This document shows, piece after piece, positions 48,991-60,414 of a DNA stretch of 64,000 nucleotides. Under the pieces are notes generated by a model. It was not told where the DNA came from. It made no database searches and saw only the letters and a list, made by a program, of their open reading frames with translations. The position numbers and the translations under genes are program-made. The DNA is from Limnomonas spitsbergensis. Its lineage: Eukaryota > Chlorophyta > Chlorophyceae > Chlamydomonadales. How positions within the stretch are numbered: position 1 is the first letter of the stretch; every line of letters begins with the position of its first letter. Location of the stretch: the NCBI GenBank assembly GCA_037349105.1, contig JAYJMM010000071.1:992001-1056000 (forward strand). The letters run 5' to 3'.

Positions 48991-49035
48991 CCCTCTGCCT
49001 CCCCCCCTATCCACCTCCCTCCCATATCTGCTCAC

Positions 49036-49233
49036 CTCGGCCCATAGAGGGTGTGCAGTAGTCTGCAATGGACGCCCCCAGCTTGTGAGCTGTCAGGCGG
49101 GCCAGACGCTGAGTCAGCAGCTCCACAGCCGCCACGATGTTAGAAGCCCATGCACCGGGGCCGCTCCGAAACCAGGCTCCGGGGCCAAAAGCAGCTCGCC
49201 TCAGCAGCGGCGGCGACAGAGAGGAAGGCACTC
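49036..49233 (-). CDS. START-domain membrane protein, exon 2
   Basis: 198 bp, acceptor CACCTCCCCCCAG, donor GCCGAG|GTGAGCAG. GA at its start joins the G of exon 1 (Gly). It reads VPSSLSPPLLRRAAFGPGAW and ASNIVAAVELLTQRLARLTA, then HKLGASIADYCTPSMGR. The second half is an amphipathic helix. No known motif, but frame and phase are forced by the exons on both sides. Confidence 0.85.
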
Positions 49234-49494
49234 CTGGGGGGAGGTGATGAATGGTCAAATGTGATGTAGACGAGCTTTGACTTCCCTCATGATTTAAGTT
49301 GTTTGTGTTTGAGGGATACAGGAATATAATAATGGTCGATTACCAATGCAAGATCTCAATAATAACTCTATAGAGTTTCCCCCCCCGAAAGTTTGCCCTG
49401 AGGGCAGCATAGAAATTCATCATTTTTCATACTCATAAGGAAGGCAAATCGAATATATGTTACGTTTGATGTGGTTGCTGAGTACTCGTTTTTG

Positions 49495-49640
49495 TGACAC
49501 AGCTACATGTCAGCTACACTCCTGCCTCTGCCAGGTGGCCTCCTTTGTGGCAGTTGTAGGCTGGTCTAGGTGTGATGCATATCGAGCATTTGGCCACCGC
49601 GGGGGAACGGCCTGCCGGAGGTGGACCTGCAGCCGAAAAT
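49495..49640 (-). repeat. Dispersed repeat family 3, copy in START intron 1
   Basis: ACATGTCAGCTACACTCCTG, TGTAGGCTGGTCTAGGTGTG, GGCCACCGCGGGGGAACGGC; more diverged than the copy at 50285. Confidence 0.7.
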
Positions 49641-50284
49641 ATCAACACTTTTTCTGAGTGTTCTGTTAAGGTATAAGGTTAAACTTTTAACCCTAAAACC
49701 TGTAGCAGAAAGAATAAAAACTGCTGCTCAGTGTTCTATCCATTTCCAGGAGGGCGGGTCCGGTCAAGAGGTGAAGGGTTGGGTTGGAAGAAATACATTT
49801 GATCAGCACATTGGAGCTCATGCTGCAAAGCTCTTGCCCGTGCCGCCCTTTTTAAATAAATCCAAATAGAAGCATACCGTGACCGCGGACTGAGTGATTT
49901 TGCAGACCCACTTCAGAGCCCCCCACGGGGTGGAAGAGTTGCGCCATGGTAGCACGATACGGCAGGATACTGCGCAAGACGGCACAGGTCCAGCCGGATT
50001 GTTCTGCCATAATTTGCGTCAATCCCAGAGGGCTAATGCTCCAGAAGGCCCGGCAGCCTGCTGACAGGAGCGTCGACAGTGGGAACTTTCCTCCAGTGTT
50101 TCTGTGGCACTTACCTCCAATGTCGGTATGGCACTGGCGGATCCCGCCTTGTGGCATTGGTTTTATAACAAGTGTTTCTCCTTGTGGTGGAGTAACACCA
50201 AAGCCCGCCCTCCTCCAAGGCCTCTACAGTACAACCTCAATGCATGTTTGATAGCCACTTGCCTCCTGTGTTTCTTCTTTCGCG

Positions 50285-50450
50285 ACTTTGACACATGTCA
50301 GCTACATTCTGGCCACTGCCAGAGGCCCCATTTGTGGCCATCCTTGCTGCTCTGGCCACCTGCTGTAGGCCGGTCCAGGTTTGGTCCTTATCTGGCCTTT
50401 GGAGGCCGCGTGGCGGCCTGTCTAAGTTGGCCTTGTAGCAAAAAGTATCA
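50285..50450 (-). repeat. Dispersed repeat family 3, copy in START intron 1
   Basis: ACATGTCAGCTACATTCTGG, TGTAGGCCGGTCCAGGTTTG, GGAGGCCGCGTGGCGGCC and GGCCTTGTAGCAAAAAG. Confidence 0.8.
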
Positions 50451-51049
50451 GCACTGCTTGCCTGCCCCGACACCATTTGACTCTGTTGCTGGCGTTTCTG
50501 TTATTGGCGTTTCTGTTTGTTCTCGGGTGCTTGTTTCTGTTTTCGTTAGTGGTTTCCTCCCGTCTTGCCCTGTCTGGCCCTTTCGAAAAGGCTGTTGGGT
50601 GGCAGCGTCAACTTTGTAACAACAACACCATGCGGAGGGTGGGGGGGGGGGGACGCCGTTGAAACGACCAGGGGGCACAGGATTGGCACTGGCCTCCCAT
50701 GGCACCACCTTTCAAAGCACATTGATACAATATACTGCTACGGCTTGACCCTAGCCTGGAGAGTCTACAGCGTCCAAGCTCTTGAACTGGTTTCATGCAC
50801 AGAAACCCTTAAGCCCACTGCCCCTGACCCTGTAGCCTCATATGCCCTCACCTGTCACTGCACCTTAACCCTAACCTGCCACTGCTCCTGCATCCACACC
50901 TGACCTGGCCTGCCACTTGTATGCCTTGTAAGGCGCCACCTACATCCTCCTCAGATACACCAGCAGCCGCTCCAGCTAGCAACATTTTGATAAGTTGCTG
51001 GCTGGATTGGCTGCTGGTGTTTTGGGTTAAGGTTTTCTGGTTACACCAG

Positions 51050-51290
51050 CCGCCGCTCCAGCTAGTACCTTATCATAGACTGAACCCTAAACCCTAAAAC
51101 CTCCAGCTAGCACCTTATCATAGACTTAACACTACACCCGACACCCTTAACCCTCCAGCTAGCACCTTATCATAGACTTGACCCTACACCCTACACCCTT
51201 AACCCTCCAGCTAGCACCTTATCATAGACTTAACCCTACACCCTACACCCTTAACCCTCCAGCTAGCACCTTATCATAGACTCGCTTGTC
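51050..51290. repeat. Tandem repeat of about 57 bp with telomere-like strings
   Basis: Four to five units of CCAGCTAGCACCTTATCATA, then GACTTAACCCTACACCCT and ACACCCTTAACCCT. The first unit has CCCTAAACCCTAAAACC. It lies just downstream of the exon 1 donor. Confidence 0.85.
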
Positions 51291-51328
51291 TCAACTGCCC
51301 TTGCCTGCCCCTGCCCCTATATCCTCAC

Positions 51329-52162
51329 CTGCCCTGGCCTGCCACTGTCGTGCCTTGTAGAGTGCCACCTGCATCCTCCTGCGGTAAAGCAGCAGCAGCT
51401 CCAACCACCAGCTACAGAGGTACAGCGCTGCTGCGGCCGCCAACACGTACAGCGAGACGGTTAGCAGGGTCAGGGAGGGCGCGGGGCCGGGGGCCTGCCT
51501 ACATGCGCTGCCGGTATCAACAGAGGCATCCGCCCGCTGGCCCGCCGGCTCCTGCTGGTCCCGGCTCTTGTTACGAAGGTGGTGGTGGCTTGAGCGGGGA
51601 GAGGGGCTAGCGGGAGATGTGGCGGGGGCAATGGCCTGTCCCAGGCCGTGTCCTCGGCTGAGAGCGCCGGGCCCCTGAGCGGGCCGGTCCCGCGGTTGGT
51701 CGCCGTTGGGGGATGTTTGCGGCCCCGCAGGGGAAAGGCCCTCCGAGGAGGCCGGGCTGACTTCAACCAACGGGATACCTGCGGGCAGGCCACTGCTGCT
51801 GCCTTTTTCCCCGTTGTTGTTGCTGCTGTCCCTGGGTAGGCCGTGGCCGGGTTTTCCGCCTCTGGAGTGGTCTCCTCCAGCGGCACGCCGGGTGAAGAGC
51901 AGACGCGGGCGGCTCGCAAGCTGCTCCACACCCTGGAAGACCCGTTTGAGACATCGGCGCAGGTACTGCAGGCTGGATGCCACCGATAACAACGGCTGCT
52001 CTGAAACATCCAACGCATCGGGCTCGAGGTCTGGCAGCACGTAGGCGGAGGTGCATTCCGCAGGCTGGTGTTGATTGTGCGTGCCGTTGGCGCAAAGGGG
52101 GCGGCTCTTGCGGGCCCGGTGGCTCCACCAGCCGCCTGCTGAGGGGGGAGGCTCAATGGCGG
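51329..52162 (-). CDS. START-domain membrane protein, first visible exon (membrane anchor)
   Basis: 834 bp, acceptor CATTTCTTTCATTGCTGCAG, donor GGGCAG|GTGAGG. Two leading bases show that at least one more exon lies upstream; the frame has no ATG start. It encodes a Ser/Pro/Gly-rich region with an ordered-looking block (YVLPDLEPDALDVSEQPLLS, then VASSLQYLRRCLKRVFQGVE), and near the end a strong membrane helix (LTLLTVSLYVLAAAAALYLC, about 51395-51482) followed by a basic YRRRMQVALYKARQ stop-transfer-like segment. The joint to exon 2 reads QWQARAG-VPSS. The protein is thus a membrane-anchored START protein of more than 1,069 residues, longer than plant relatives. Confidence 0.85.
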
Positions 52163-52212
52163 CTGCAGCAATGAAAGAAATGGAATTGGCGCTAGCGGTG
52201 GTCGGGCGCAAG

Positions 52213-55200
52213 TGATGGTCAGGTGCTAGAGATGGTCAGGTGTTAGATATGGTCATGTGTTAGAGATGGTCAGGTGCTAGAGATGGTCAGGTGTTAGAGA
52301 TGGTCAGGTGTTAGAGATGGTCAGGTGCTAGAGATGGTCAGGTGTTAGAGATGGTCAGGTGCTAGAGATGGTCAGGCGCTAGAGATGGTCAGGTGTTAGA
52401 GATGGTCAGGTGTTAGAGATGGTCATGTGTTAGAGATGGTCAGGTCCTAGAGATGGTCAGGCGCTAGAGATGGTCATGTGTTAGAGATGGTCAGGTGCTA
52501 GAGATGGCCATGTGTTAGAGATGGTCATGTGCTAGAGATGGTCAGGTGCTAGAGATGGTCAGGTGCTAGAGATGGTCAGGTGTTAGAGATGGTCAGGTGC
52601 TAGAGATGGTCAGGTGCTAGAGATGGTCAGGTGTTAGAGATGGTCAGGTGCTAGAGATGGTCAGGTGTTAGAGATGGTCAGGTGCTAGAGATGGTCAGGT
52701 GCTAGAGATGGTCAGGTGCTAGAGATGGTCAGGTGCTAGAGATGGTCAGGTGCTAGAGATGGTCAGGTGTTAGAGATGGTCAGGTGGTAGAGATGGTCAG
52801 GCGCTAGGGATGGTCAGGTGTTAGAGAGTGTCAGGTGCTAGAGATGGTCAGGTGCTAGAGATGGTCAGGTGTTATAGATGGTCAGGTGCTAGAGATGGTC
52901 ATGTGCTAGAGATGGTCAGGTGTTAGAGATGGTCAGGTGTTAGAGATGGTCAGGTGTTAGAGATGGTCAGGTGTTAGAGATGGTCAGGTGTTAGAGATGG
53001 TCAGGTGTTAGAGATGGTCAGGCGCTAGAGATGGTCAGGTGCTAGAGATGGTCAGGTGTTAGAGATGGTCAGGTGCTAGAGATGGTCAGGTGTTAGAGAG
53101 TGTCAGGTGCTAGAGATGGTCAGGTGTTAGAGATGGTCAGGTGTTAGAGATGGTCAGGTGCTAGAGATGGTCAGGTGTTAGAGATGGTCAGGTGTTAGAG
53201 ATGGTCAGGTGTTAGAGATGGTCAGGTGTTAGAGATGGTCAGGTGTTAGAGATGGTCAGGTGTTAGAGATGGTCAGGTGCTAGAGATGGTCATGTGTTAG
53301 AGATGGTCATGTGCTAGAGATGGTCAGGTGTTAGAGATGGTCAGGTGTTAGAGAGTGTCAGGTGCTAGAGATGGTCAGGTGTTAGAGATGGTCAGGTGCT
53401 AGAGATGGTCAGGCGCTAGAGATGGTCAGGTGTTAGAGATGGTCATGTGTTAGAGATGGTCATGTGCTAGAGATGGTCAGGTGTTAGAGATGGTCAGGTG
53501 TTAGAGATGGTCAGGTGTTAGAGATGGTCAGGTGTTAGAGATGGTCAGGTGTTAGAGATGGTCAGGTGCTAGAGATGGTCATGTGTTAGAGATGGTCATG
53601 TGCTAGAGATGGTCAGGTGTTAGAGATGGTCAGGTGTTAGAGATGGTCAGGTGCTAGAGATGGTCAGGTGCTAGAGATGGTCAGGTGCTAGAGATGGTCA
53701 GGTGTTAGAGATGGTCAGGTGTTAGAGATGGTCAGGTGTTAGAGATGGTCAGGCGCTAGAGATGGTCAGGTGCTAGAGATGGTCAGGTGTTAGAGATGGT
53801 CAGGTGTTAGAGATGGTCAGGCGCTAGAGATGGTCAGGTGTTAGAGATGGTCAGGTGTTATAGATGGTCAGGTGCTAGAGATGGTCATGTGCTAGAGATG
53901 GTCAGGTGTTAGAGATGGTCAGGTGTTAGAGATGGTCAGGTGTTAGAGATGGTCAGGTGTTAGAGATGGTCAGGTGTTAGAGATGGTCAGGTGTTAGAGA
54001 TGGTCAGGCGCTAGAGATGGTCAGGTGCTAGAGATGGTCAGGTGTTAGAGATGGTCAGGTGCTAGAGATGGTCAGGTGTTAGAGAGTGTCAGGTGCTAGA
54101 GATGGTCAGGTGTTAGAGATGGTAAGGTGTTATAGATGGTCAGGTGCTAGAGATGGTCATGTGCTAGAGATGGTCAGGTGTTAGAGATGGTCAGGTGTTA
54201 GAGATGGTCAGGTGTTAGAGATGGTCAGGTGTTAGAGATGGTCAGGTGTTAGAGATGGTCAGGTGTTAGAGATGGTCAGGTGCTAGAGATGGTCATGTGT
54301 TAGAGATGGTCATGTGCTAGAGATGGTCAGGTGTTAGAGATGGTCAGGTGTTAGAGAGTGTCAGGTGCTAGAGATGGTCAGGTGTTAGAGATGGTCAGGT
54401 GCTAGAGATGGTCAGGCGCTAGAGATGGTCAGGTGTTAGAGATGGTCATGTGTTAGAGATGGTCATGTGCTAGAGATGGTCAGGTGTTAGAGATGGTCAG
54501 GTGTTAGAGATGGTCAGGTGTTAGAGATGGTCAGGTGTTAGAGATGGTCAGGTGTTAGAGATGGTCAGGTGTTAGAGATGGTCAGGTGTTAGAGATGGTC
54601 AGGTGCTAGAGATGGTCAGGTGTTAGAGATGGTCAGGTGTTAGAGATGGTCAGGCGCTAGGGATGGTCAGGTGTTAGAGAGTGTCAGGTGCTAGAGATGG
54701 TCAGGTGTTAGAGATGGTCAGGTGTTATAGATGGTCAGGTGCTAGAGATGGTCATGTGCTAGAGATGGTCAGGTGTTAGAGATGGTCAGGTGTTAGATAT
54801 GGTCATGTGTTAGAGATGGTCAGGTGCTAGAGATGGTCAGGTGTTAGAGATGGTCAGGTGTTAGAGATGGTCAGGTGCTAGAGATGGTCAGGTGTTAGAG
54901 ATGGTCAGGTGCTAGAGATGGTCAGGCGCTAGAGATGGTCAGGTGTTAGAGATGGTCAGGTGTTAGAGATGGTCATGTGTTAGAGATGGTCAGGTCCTAG
55001 AGATGGTCAGGCGCTAGAGATGGTCATGTGTTAGAGATGGTCAGGTGCTAGAGATGGCCATGTGTTAGAGATGGTCATGTGCTAGAGATGGTCAGGTGCT
55101 AGAGATGGTCAGGTGCTAGAGATGGTCAGGTGTTAGAGATGGTCAGGTGCTAGAGATGGTCAGGTGCTAGAGATGGTCAGGTGTTAGAGATGGTCAGGTG

Positions 55201-58200
55201 CTAGAGATGGTCAGGTGTTAGAGATGGTCAGGTGCTAGAGATGGTCAGGTGCTAGAGATGGTCAGGTGCTAGAGATGGTCAGGTGCTAGAGATGGTCAGG
55301 TGCTAGAGATGGTCAGGTGTTAGAGATGGTCAGGTGGTAGAGATGGTCAGGCGCTAGGGATGGTCAGGTGTTAGAGAGTGTCAGGTGCTAGAGATGGTCA
55401 GGTGCTAGAGATGGTCAGGTGTTATAGATGGTCAGGTGCTAGAGATGGTCATGTGCTAGAGATGGTCAGGTGTTAGAGATGGTCAGGTGTTAGAGATGGT
55501 CAGGTGTTAGAGATGGTCAGGTGTTAGAGATGGTCAGGTGTTAGAGATGGTCAGGTGTTAGAGATGGTCAGGTGCTAGAGATGGTCAGGTGTTAGAGATG
55601 GTCAGGTGTTAGAGATGGTCAGGTGCTAGAGATGGTCAGGTGTTAGAGATGGTCAGGTGCTAGAGATGGTCAGGTGTTAGAGATGGTCAGGTGTTAGAGA
55701 TGGTCAGGTGCTAGAGATGGTCATGTGCTAGAGATGGTCAGGTGTTAGAGATGGTCAGGTGTTAGAGATGGTCAGGTGTTAGAGATGGTCAGGTGTTAGA
55801 GATGGTCAGGTGTTAGAGATGGTCAGGTGCTAGAGATGGTCATGTGTTAGAGATGGTCATGTGCTAGAGATGGTCAGGTGTTAGAGATGGTCAGGTGTTA
55901 GAGAGTGTCAGGTGCTAGAGATGGTCAGGTGTTAGAGATGGTCAGGTGCTAGAGATGGTCAGGCGCTAGAGATGGTCAGGTGTTAGAGATGGTCATGTGT
56001 TAGAGATGGTCATGTGCTAGAGATGGTCAGGTGTTAGAGATGGTCAGGTGTTAGAGATGGTCAGGTGTTAGAGATGGTCAGGTGTTAGAGATGGTCAGGT
56101 GTTAGAGATGGTCAGGTGCTAGAGATGGTCATGTGTTAGAGATGGTCATGTGCTAGAGATGGTCAGGTGTTAGAGATGGTCAGGTGTTAGAGATGGTCAG
56201 GTGCTAGAGATGGTCAGGTGCTAGAGATGGTCAGGTGCTAGAGATGGTCAGGTGTTAGAGATGGTCAGGTGTTAGAGATGGTCAGGTGTTAGAGATGGTC
56301 AGGCGCTAGAGATGGTCAGGTGCTAGAGATGGTCAGGTGTTAGAGATGGTCAGGTGTTAGAGATGGTCAGGTGCTAGAGATGGTCAGGTGTTAGAGATGG
56401 TCAGGTGTTAGAGATGGTCAGGTGTTAGAGATGGTCAGGTGTTAGAGATGGTCAGGTGTTAGAGATGGTCAGGTGTTAGAGATGGTCAGGTGTTAGAGAT
56501 GGTCAGGTGTTAGAGATGGTCAGGTGTTAGAGATGGTCAGGTGTTAGAGATGGTCAGGCGCTAGAGATGGTCAGGTGCTAGAGATGGTCAGGTGTTAGAG
56601 ATGGTCAGGTGCTAGAGATGGTCAGGTGTTAGAGAGTGTCAGGTGCTAGAGATGGTCAGGTGTTAGAGATGGTAAGGTGTTATAGATGGTCAGGTGCTAG
56701 AGATGGTCATGTGCTAGAGATGGTCAGGTGTTAGAGATGGTCAGGTGTTAGAGATGGTCAGGTGTTAGAGATGGTCAGGTGTTAGAGATGGTCAGGTGTT
56801 AGAGATGGTCAGGTGTTAGAGATGGTCAGGTGCTAGAGATGGTCATGTGTTAGAGATGGTCATGTGCTAGAGATGGTCAGGTGTTAGAGATGGTCAGGTG
56901 TTAGAGAGTGTCAGGTGCTAGAGATGGTCAGGTGTTAGAGATGGTCAGGTGCTAGAGATGGTCAGGCGCTAGAGATGGTCAGGTGTTAGAGATGGTCATG
57001 TGTTAGAGATGGTCATGTGCTAGAGATGGTCAGGTGTTAGAGATGGTCAGGTGTTAGAGATGGTCAGGTGTTAGAGATGGTCAGGTGTTAGAGATGGTCA
57101 GGTGTTAGAGATGGTCAGGTGTTAGAGATGGTCAGGTGTTAGAGATGGTCAGGTGCTAGAGATGGTCAGGTGTTAGAGATGGTCAGGTGTTAGAGATGGT
57201 CAGGCGCTAGGGATGGTCAGGTGTTAGAGAGTGTCAGGTGCTAGAGATGGTCAGGTGTTAGAGATGGTCAGGTGTTATAGATGGTCAGGTGCTAGAGATG
57301 GTCATGTGCTAGAGATGGTCAGGTGTTAGAGATGGTCAGGTGTTAGAGATGGTCAGGTGTTAGAGATGGTCAGGTGTTAGAGATGGTCAGGTGTTAGAGA
57401 TGGTCAGGTGTTAGAGATGGTCAGGTGCTAGAGATGGTCATGTGTTAGAGATGGTCATGTGCTAGAGATGGTCAGGTGTTAGAGATGGTCAGGTGTTAGA
57501 GAGTGTCAGGTGCTAGAGATGGTCAGGTGCTAGAGATGGTCAGGTGCTAGAGATGGTCAGGCGCTAGAGATGGTCAGGTGTTAGAGATGGTCATGTGTTA
57601 GAGATGGTCATGTGCTAGAGATGGTCAGGTGTTAGAGATGATCAGGTGTTAGAGATGGTCAGGTGTTAGAGATGGTCAGGTGTTAGAGATGGTCAGGTGT
57701 AAGAGATGGTCAGGTGTTACAGATGGTCAGGTGCTAGAGATGGTCGTGTGTTAGAGATGGTCATGTGCTAGAGATGGTCAGGTGTTAGAGATGGTCAGGT
57801 GTTAGAGATGGTCAGGTACTAGAGATGGTCAGGTGCTAGAGATGGTCAGGTGCTAGAGATGGTCAGGTGTTAGAGATGGTCAGGTGTTAGAGATGGTCAG
57901 GTGTTAGAGATGGTCAGGCGCTAGAGATGGTCAGGTGCTAGAGATGGTCAGGTGTTAGAGATGGTCAGGTGTTAGAGATGGTCAGGCGCTAGAGATGGTC
58001 AGGTGTTAGAGATGGTCAGGTGTTAGAGATGGTCAGGTGTTAGAGATGGTCAGGTGCTAGAGATGGTCATGTGTTAGAGATGGTCATGTGCTAGAGATGG
58101 TCAGGTGTTAGAGATGGTCAGGTGTTAGAGAGTGTCAGGTGCTAGAGATGGTCAGGTGTTAGAGATGGTCAGGTGCTAGAGATGGTCAGGCGCTAGAGAT

Positions 58201-58842
58201 GGTCAGGTGTTAGAGATGGTCATGTGTTAGAGATGGTCATGTGCTAGAGATGGTCAGGTGTTAGAGATGGTCAGGTGTTAGAGATGGTCAGGTGTTAGAG
58301 ATGGTCAGGTGTTAGAGATGGTCAGGTGTTAGAGATGGTCAGGTGTTAGAGATGGTCATGTGCTAGAGATGGTCATGTGTTAGAGATGGTCATGTGCTAG
58401 AGATGGTCAGGTGTTAGAGATGGTCAGGTGTTAGAGATGGTCAGGTGCTAGAGATGGTCAGGTGCTAGAGATGGTCAGGTGCTAGAGATGGTCAGGTGTT
58501 AGAGATGGTCAGGTGTTAGAGATGGTCAGGTGTTAGAGATGGTCAGGCGCTAGAGATGGTCAGGTGCTAGAGATGGTCAGGTGTTAGAGATGGTCAGGTG
58601 TTAGAGATGGTCAGGCGCTAGAGATGGTCAGGTGTTAGAGATGGTCAGGTGTTAGAGATGGTCAGGTGTTAGAGATGGTCAGGTGCTAGAGATGGTCAGG
58701 CGCTAGAGATGGTCAGGTGCTAGAGATGGTCAGGTGTTAGAGATGGTCAGGTGCTAGAGATGGTCAGGTGTTAGAGAGTGTCAGGTGCTAGAGATGGTCA
58801 GGTGTTAGAGAGTGTCAGGTGCTAGAGATGGTCAGGCGCTAC
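52213..58842. repeat. 17-bp satellite-like array, about 390 copies
   Basis: Unit GATGGTCAGGTGTTAGA with GTGCTAGA and CATG variants, running 6.63 kb with almost no indels. Marker variants recur exactly 2,550 bp (150 units) apart. On the minus strand the unit reads CTAACACCTGACCATCT, holding two CTNAC strings. The array ends 51 bases upstream of the exon at 51329-52162, so it is intronic or 5' flanking in the START gene. Confidence 0.98.
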
Positions 58843-59548
58843 TTGTTCCAGAATCAGAACTTGGGAATGGAGTCAGGGCCAAGGATGGAGTCAGGCTTTG
58901 GTTAGGAATGGACTCAGGGCCAACCTAATGAAGGCATCAGGCCTTGGTTGTGAATATAATCAGGTCTCAGTAATTGAAGGCATCAGGCCTTGGTTGGGAA
59001 TGGCTTTAGGCCTCTGTTTGGACTGGACAAATTATTCCGTGAGCACAGTACAGGGCTAAGCCAGGTGCGAGCTGCGGGTTGGAAATGGCATACAGCATGC
59101 CAGTGCCTCAAAACATCAACTATCACACCCGAGTAACAGGCAGTCAGCATACCAGACCTAGCGTACTGCAAATGGCCATACAATTCACTGAGTGATTGCA
59201 CATTACCTCCAGGGTATCCAGGGCGAAGCTGGCAAAAGCTGCGTGGGCTTAAGGGCTGATGGCATACCAAATTGGCAACAGGCATTTTGTGTACTGCAAG
59301 AAGGCAATGCGCCTAATGGCATGCCGGATTTACTACAAGAAGCCTGTAGGGTAGACTAATGAGGGTAGACTAACGAGGGCAGATAGTAGAAGGGCAGCGC
59401 TGGTGCGCCAGTTCAAAATTCCATGCTGCAGCACTGGAGTCCTCTCTATATGGTGAGGTGGGCAAGCTTGGTTTTAATTTGGTTCGTTCGTCTGACAAGC
59501 ATCATGTGTGCATGTGCATGACTTGCCTTTGCTCATCTCGACCGGCAG
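58843..59548. other. No firm gene; short imperfect repeats
   Basis: 58850-58990 has imperfect repeats of GGAATGGAGTCAGGGCC and GGCATCAGGCCTTGGTTG. A 100-codon minus-strand frame (59285-58983, ATG in ACAAAATGC context, MPVANLVCHQPLSPRSFCQL) is the only candidate for a 5' exon of the START gene that I see. Nothing else supports it. Confidence 0.3.
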
Positions 59549-59649
59549 AAACTCTGAATGCGGCAGCAGTTGGAAGAGTGCGCAAAGCCGCGAACAGGGT
59601 TTTTTCGCCCGAAGATCTGGCAAGCGAAGAAGCAACTATCGTTCCTTAA
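59549..59649 (+). CDS. Possible terminal exon (unrecognised)
   Basis: After a good acceptor (TTTGCTCATCTCGACCGGCAG) the frame reads TLNAAAVGRVRKAANRVFSP, then EDLASEEATIVP and a TAA. The composition is protein-like, but the exon is short and no upstream exon was found. Confidence 0.25.
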
Positions 59650-60414
59650 TTATCGTTTCCCCTGGTATTGTCAATCCATAAGTAGGATGTGTGCTCCCGG
59701 TTGCTTTGAAGACAAGGGTCTGGTAATGACGTGTTAGGATCTCCAATCGCTATTCACGCGATGTCAGGATGCTTCATGACAGAAGATGGGTTCGTTTTGT
59801 ACTGAATTGTTAGGAAGCTATTCTATGCGGCGACACGTCAAGCAAGTGGCTTTTCAAAACCCTAGCAGGAGCTTCCGGAACCCTACCACGATACCGCCAC
59901 GGCACTCCCCTACGAGACTTCCGCAACTGAAGCCAGTGTCGACACAAGACAAATGTGACGATCCAAGATTCTATCAATCAAAGGTGCATAAATGCGCGAA
60001 GCAAGAAGATGCATATGATCAGACATATACCGGTAACAAACTATTTATTATGCCAGGGACCATGCACAGAGTCCATGCCAAATTGCCAGACAGTTGATAG
60101 GATTGGGACTATTAGCCTATTAGGTGCGGCCGTGCCTTTTTGACTTGAGCTGGGCCCACTCACAGGCGAGCGTCATTCACCTAATCACACATCGATATCA
60201 TGGTCCCTGCTGCCCCATGCCTGGTCTTGGCCATGCATGGTGGCAGGAACTGAGCTTGCTCATCCCCTGACACACTGACCCAAGCGGCCGAGCGTAAAGC
60301 ACTAAGCAGGGCCAAGCACGTAGGCATGCACCGCCATCCTAAACAACGATAGCATGCAGGCGCTGTAAGAACCTGGCTGTGGGTCCTCGCCGAGCTTGCT
60401 TGTGCCTACAGTGA
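59650..60414. other. No gene; decayed family 1 repeats
   Basis: Diverged inverted copies of family 1 lie near 60125-60165 (GTGCGGCCGTGCCTTTTTGA, GCTGGGCCC) and 60285-60320 (AAGCGGCCGAGCGTAAAGC, AGCAGGGCCAAG). A 103-codon frame at 59786-60097 has no support. Confidence 0.45.

Larger units (their letters stand above)
47805..49035. other. START gene intron 2
   Basis: Holds a family 3 repeat (48040-48200), decayed exon 2 copies (48380-48990) and GGTTTAAGGTTTGGG-like strings near 47850. No other coding sequence seen. Confidence 0.7.
49234..51328. other. START gene intron 1 (visible part)
   Basis: About 2.1 kb with two inverted family 3 copies, a poly-G stretch at 50640-50652, and a tandem repeat of about 57 bp at 51050-51290. 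No further exon recognised. Confidence 0.65.
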
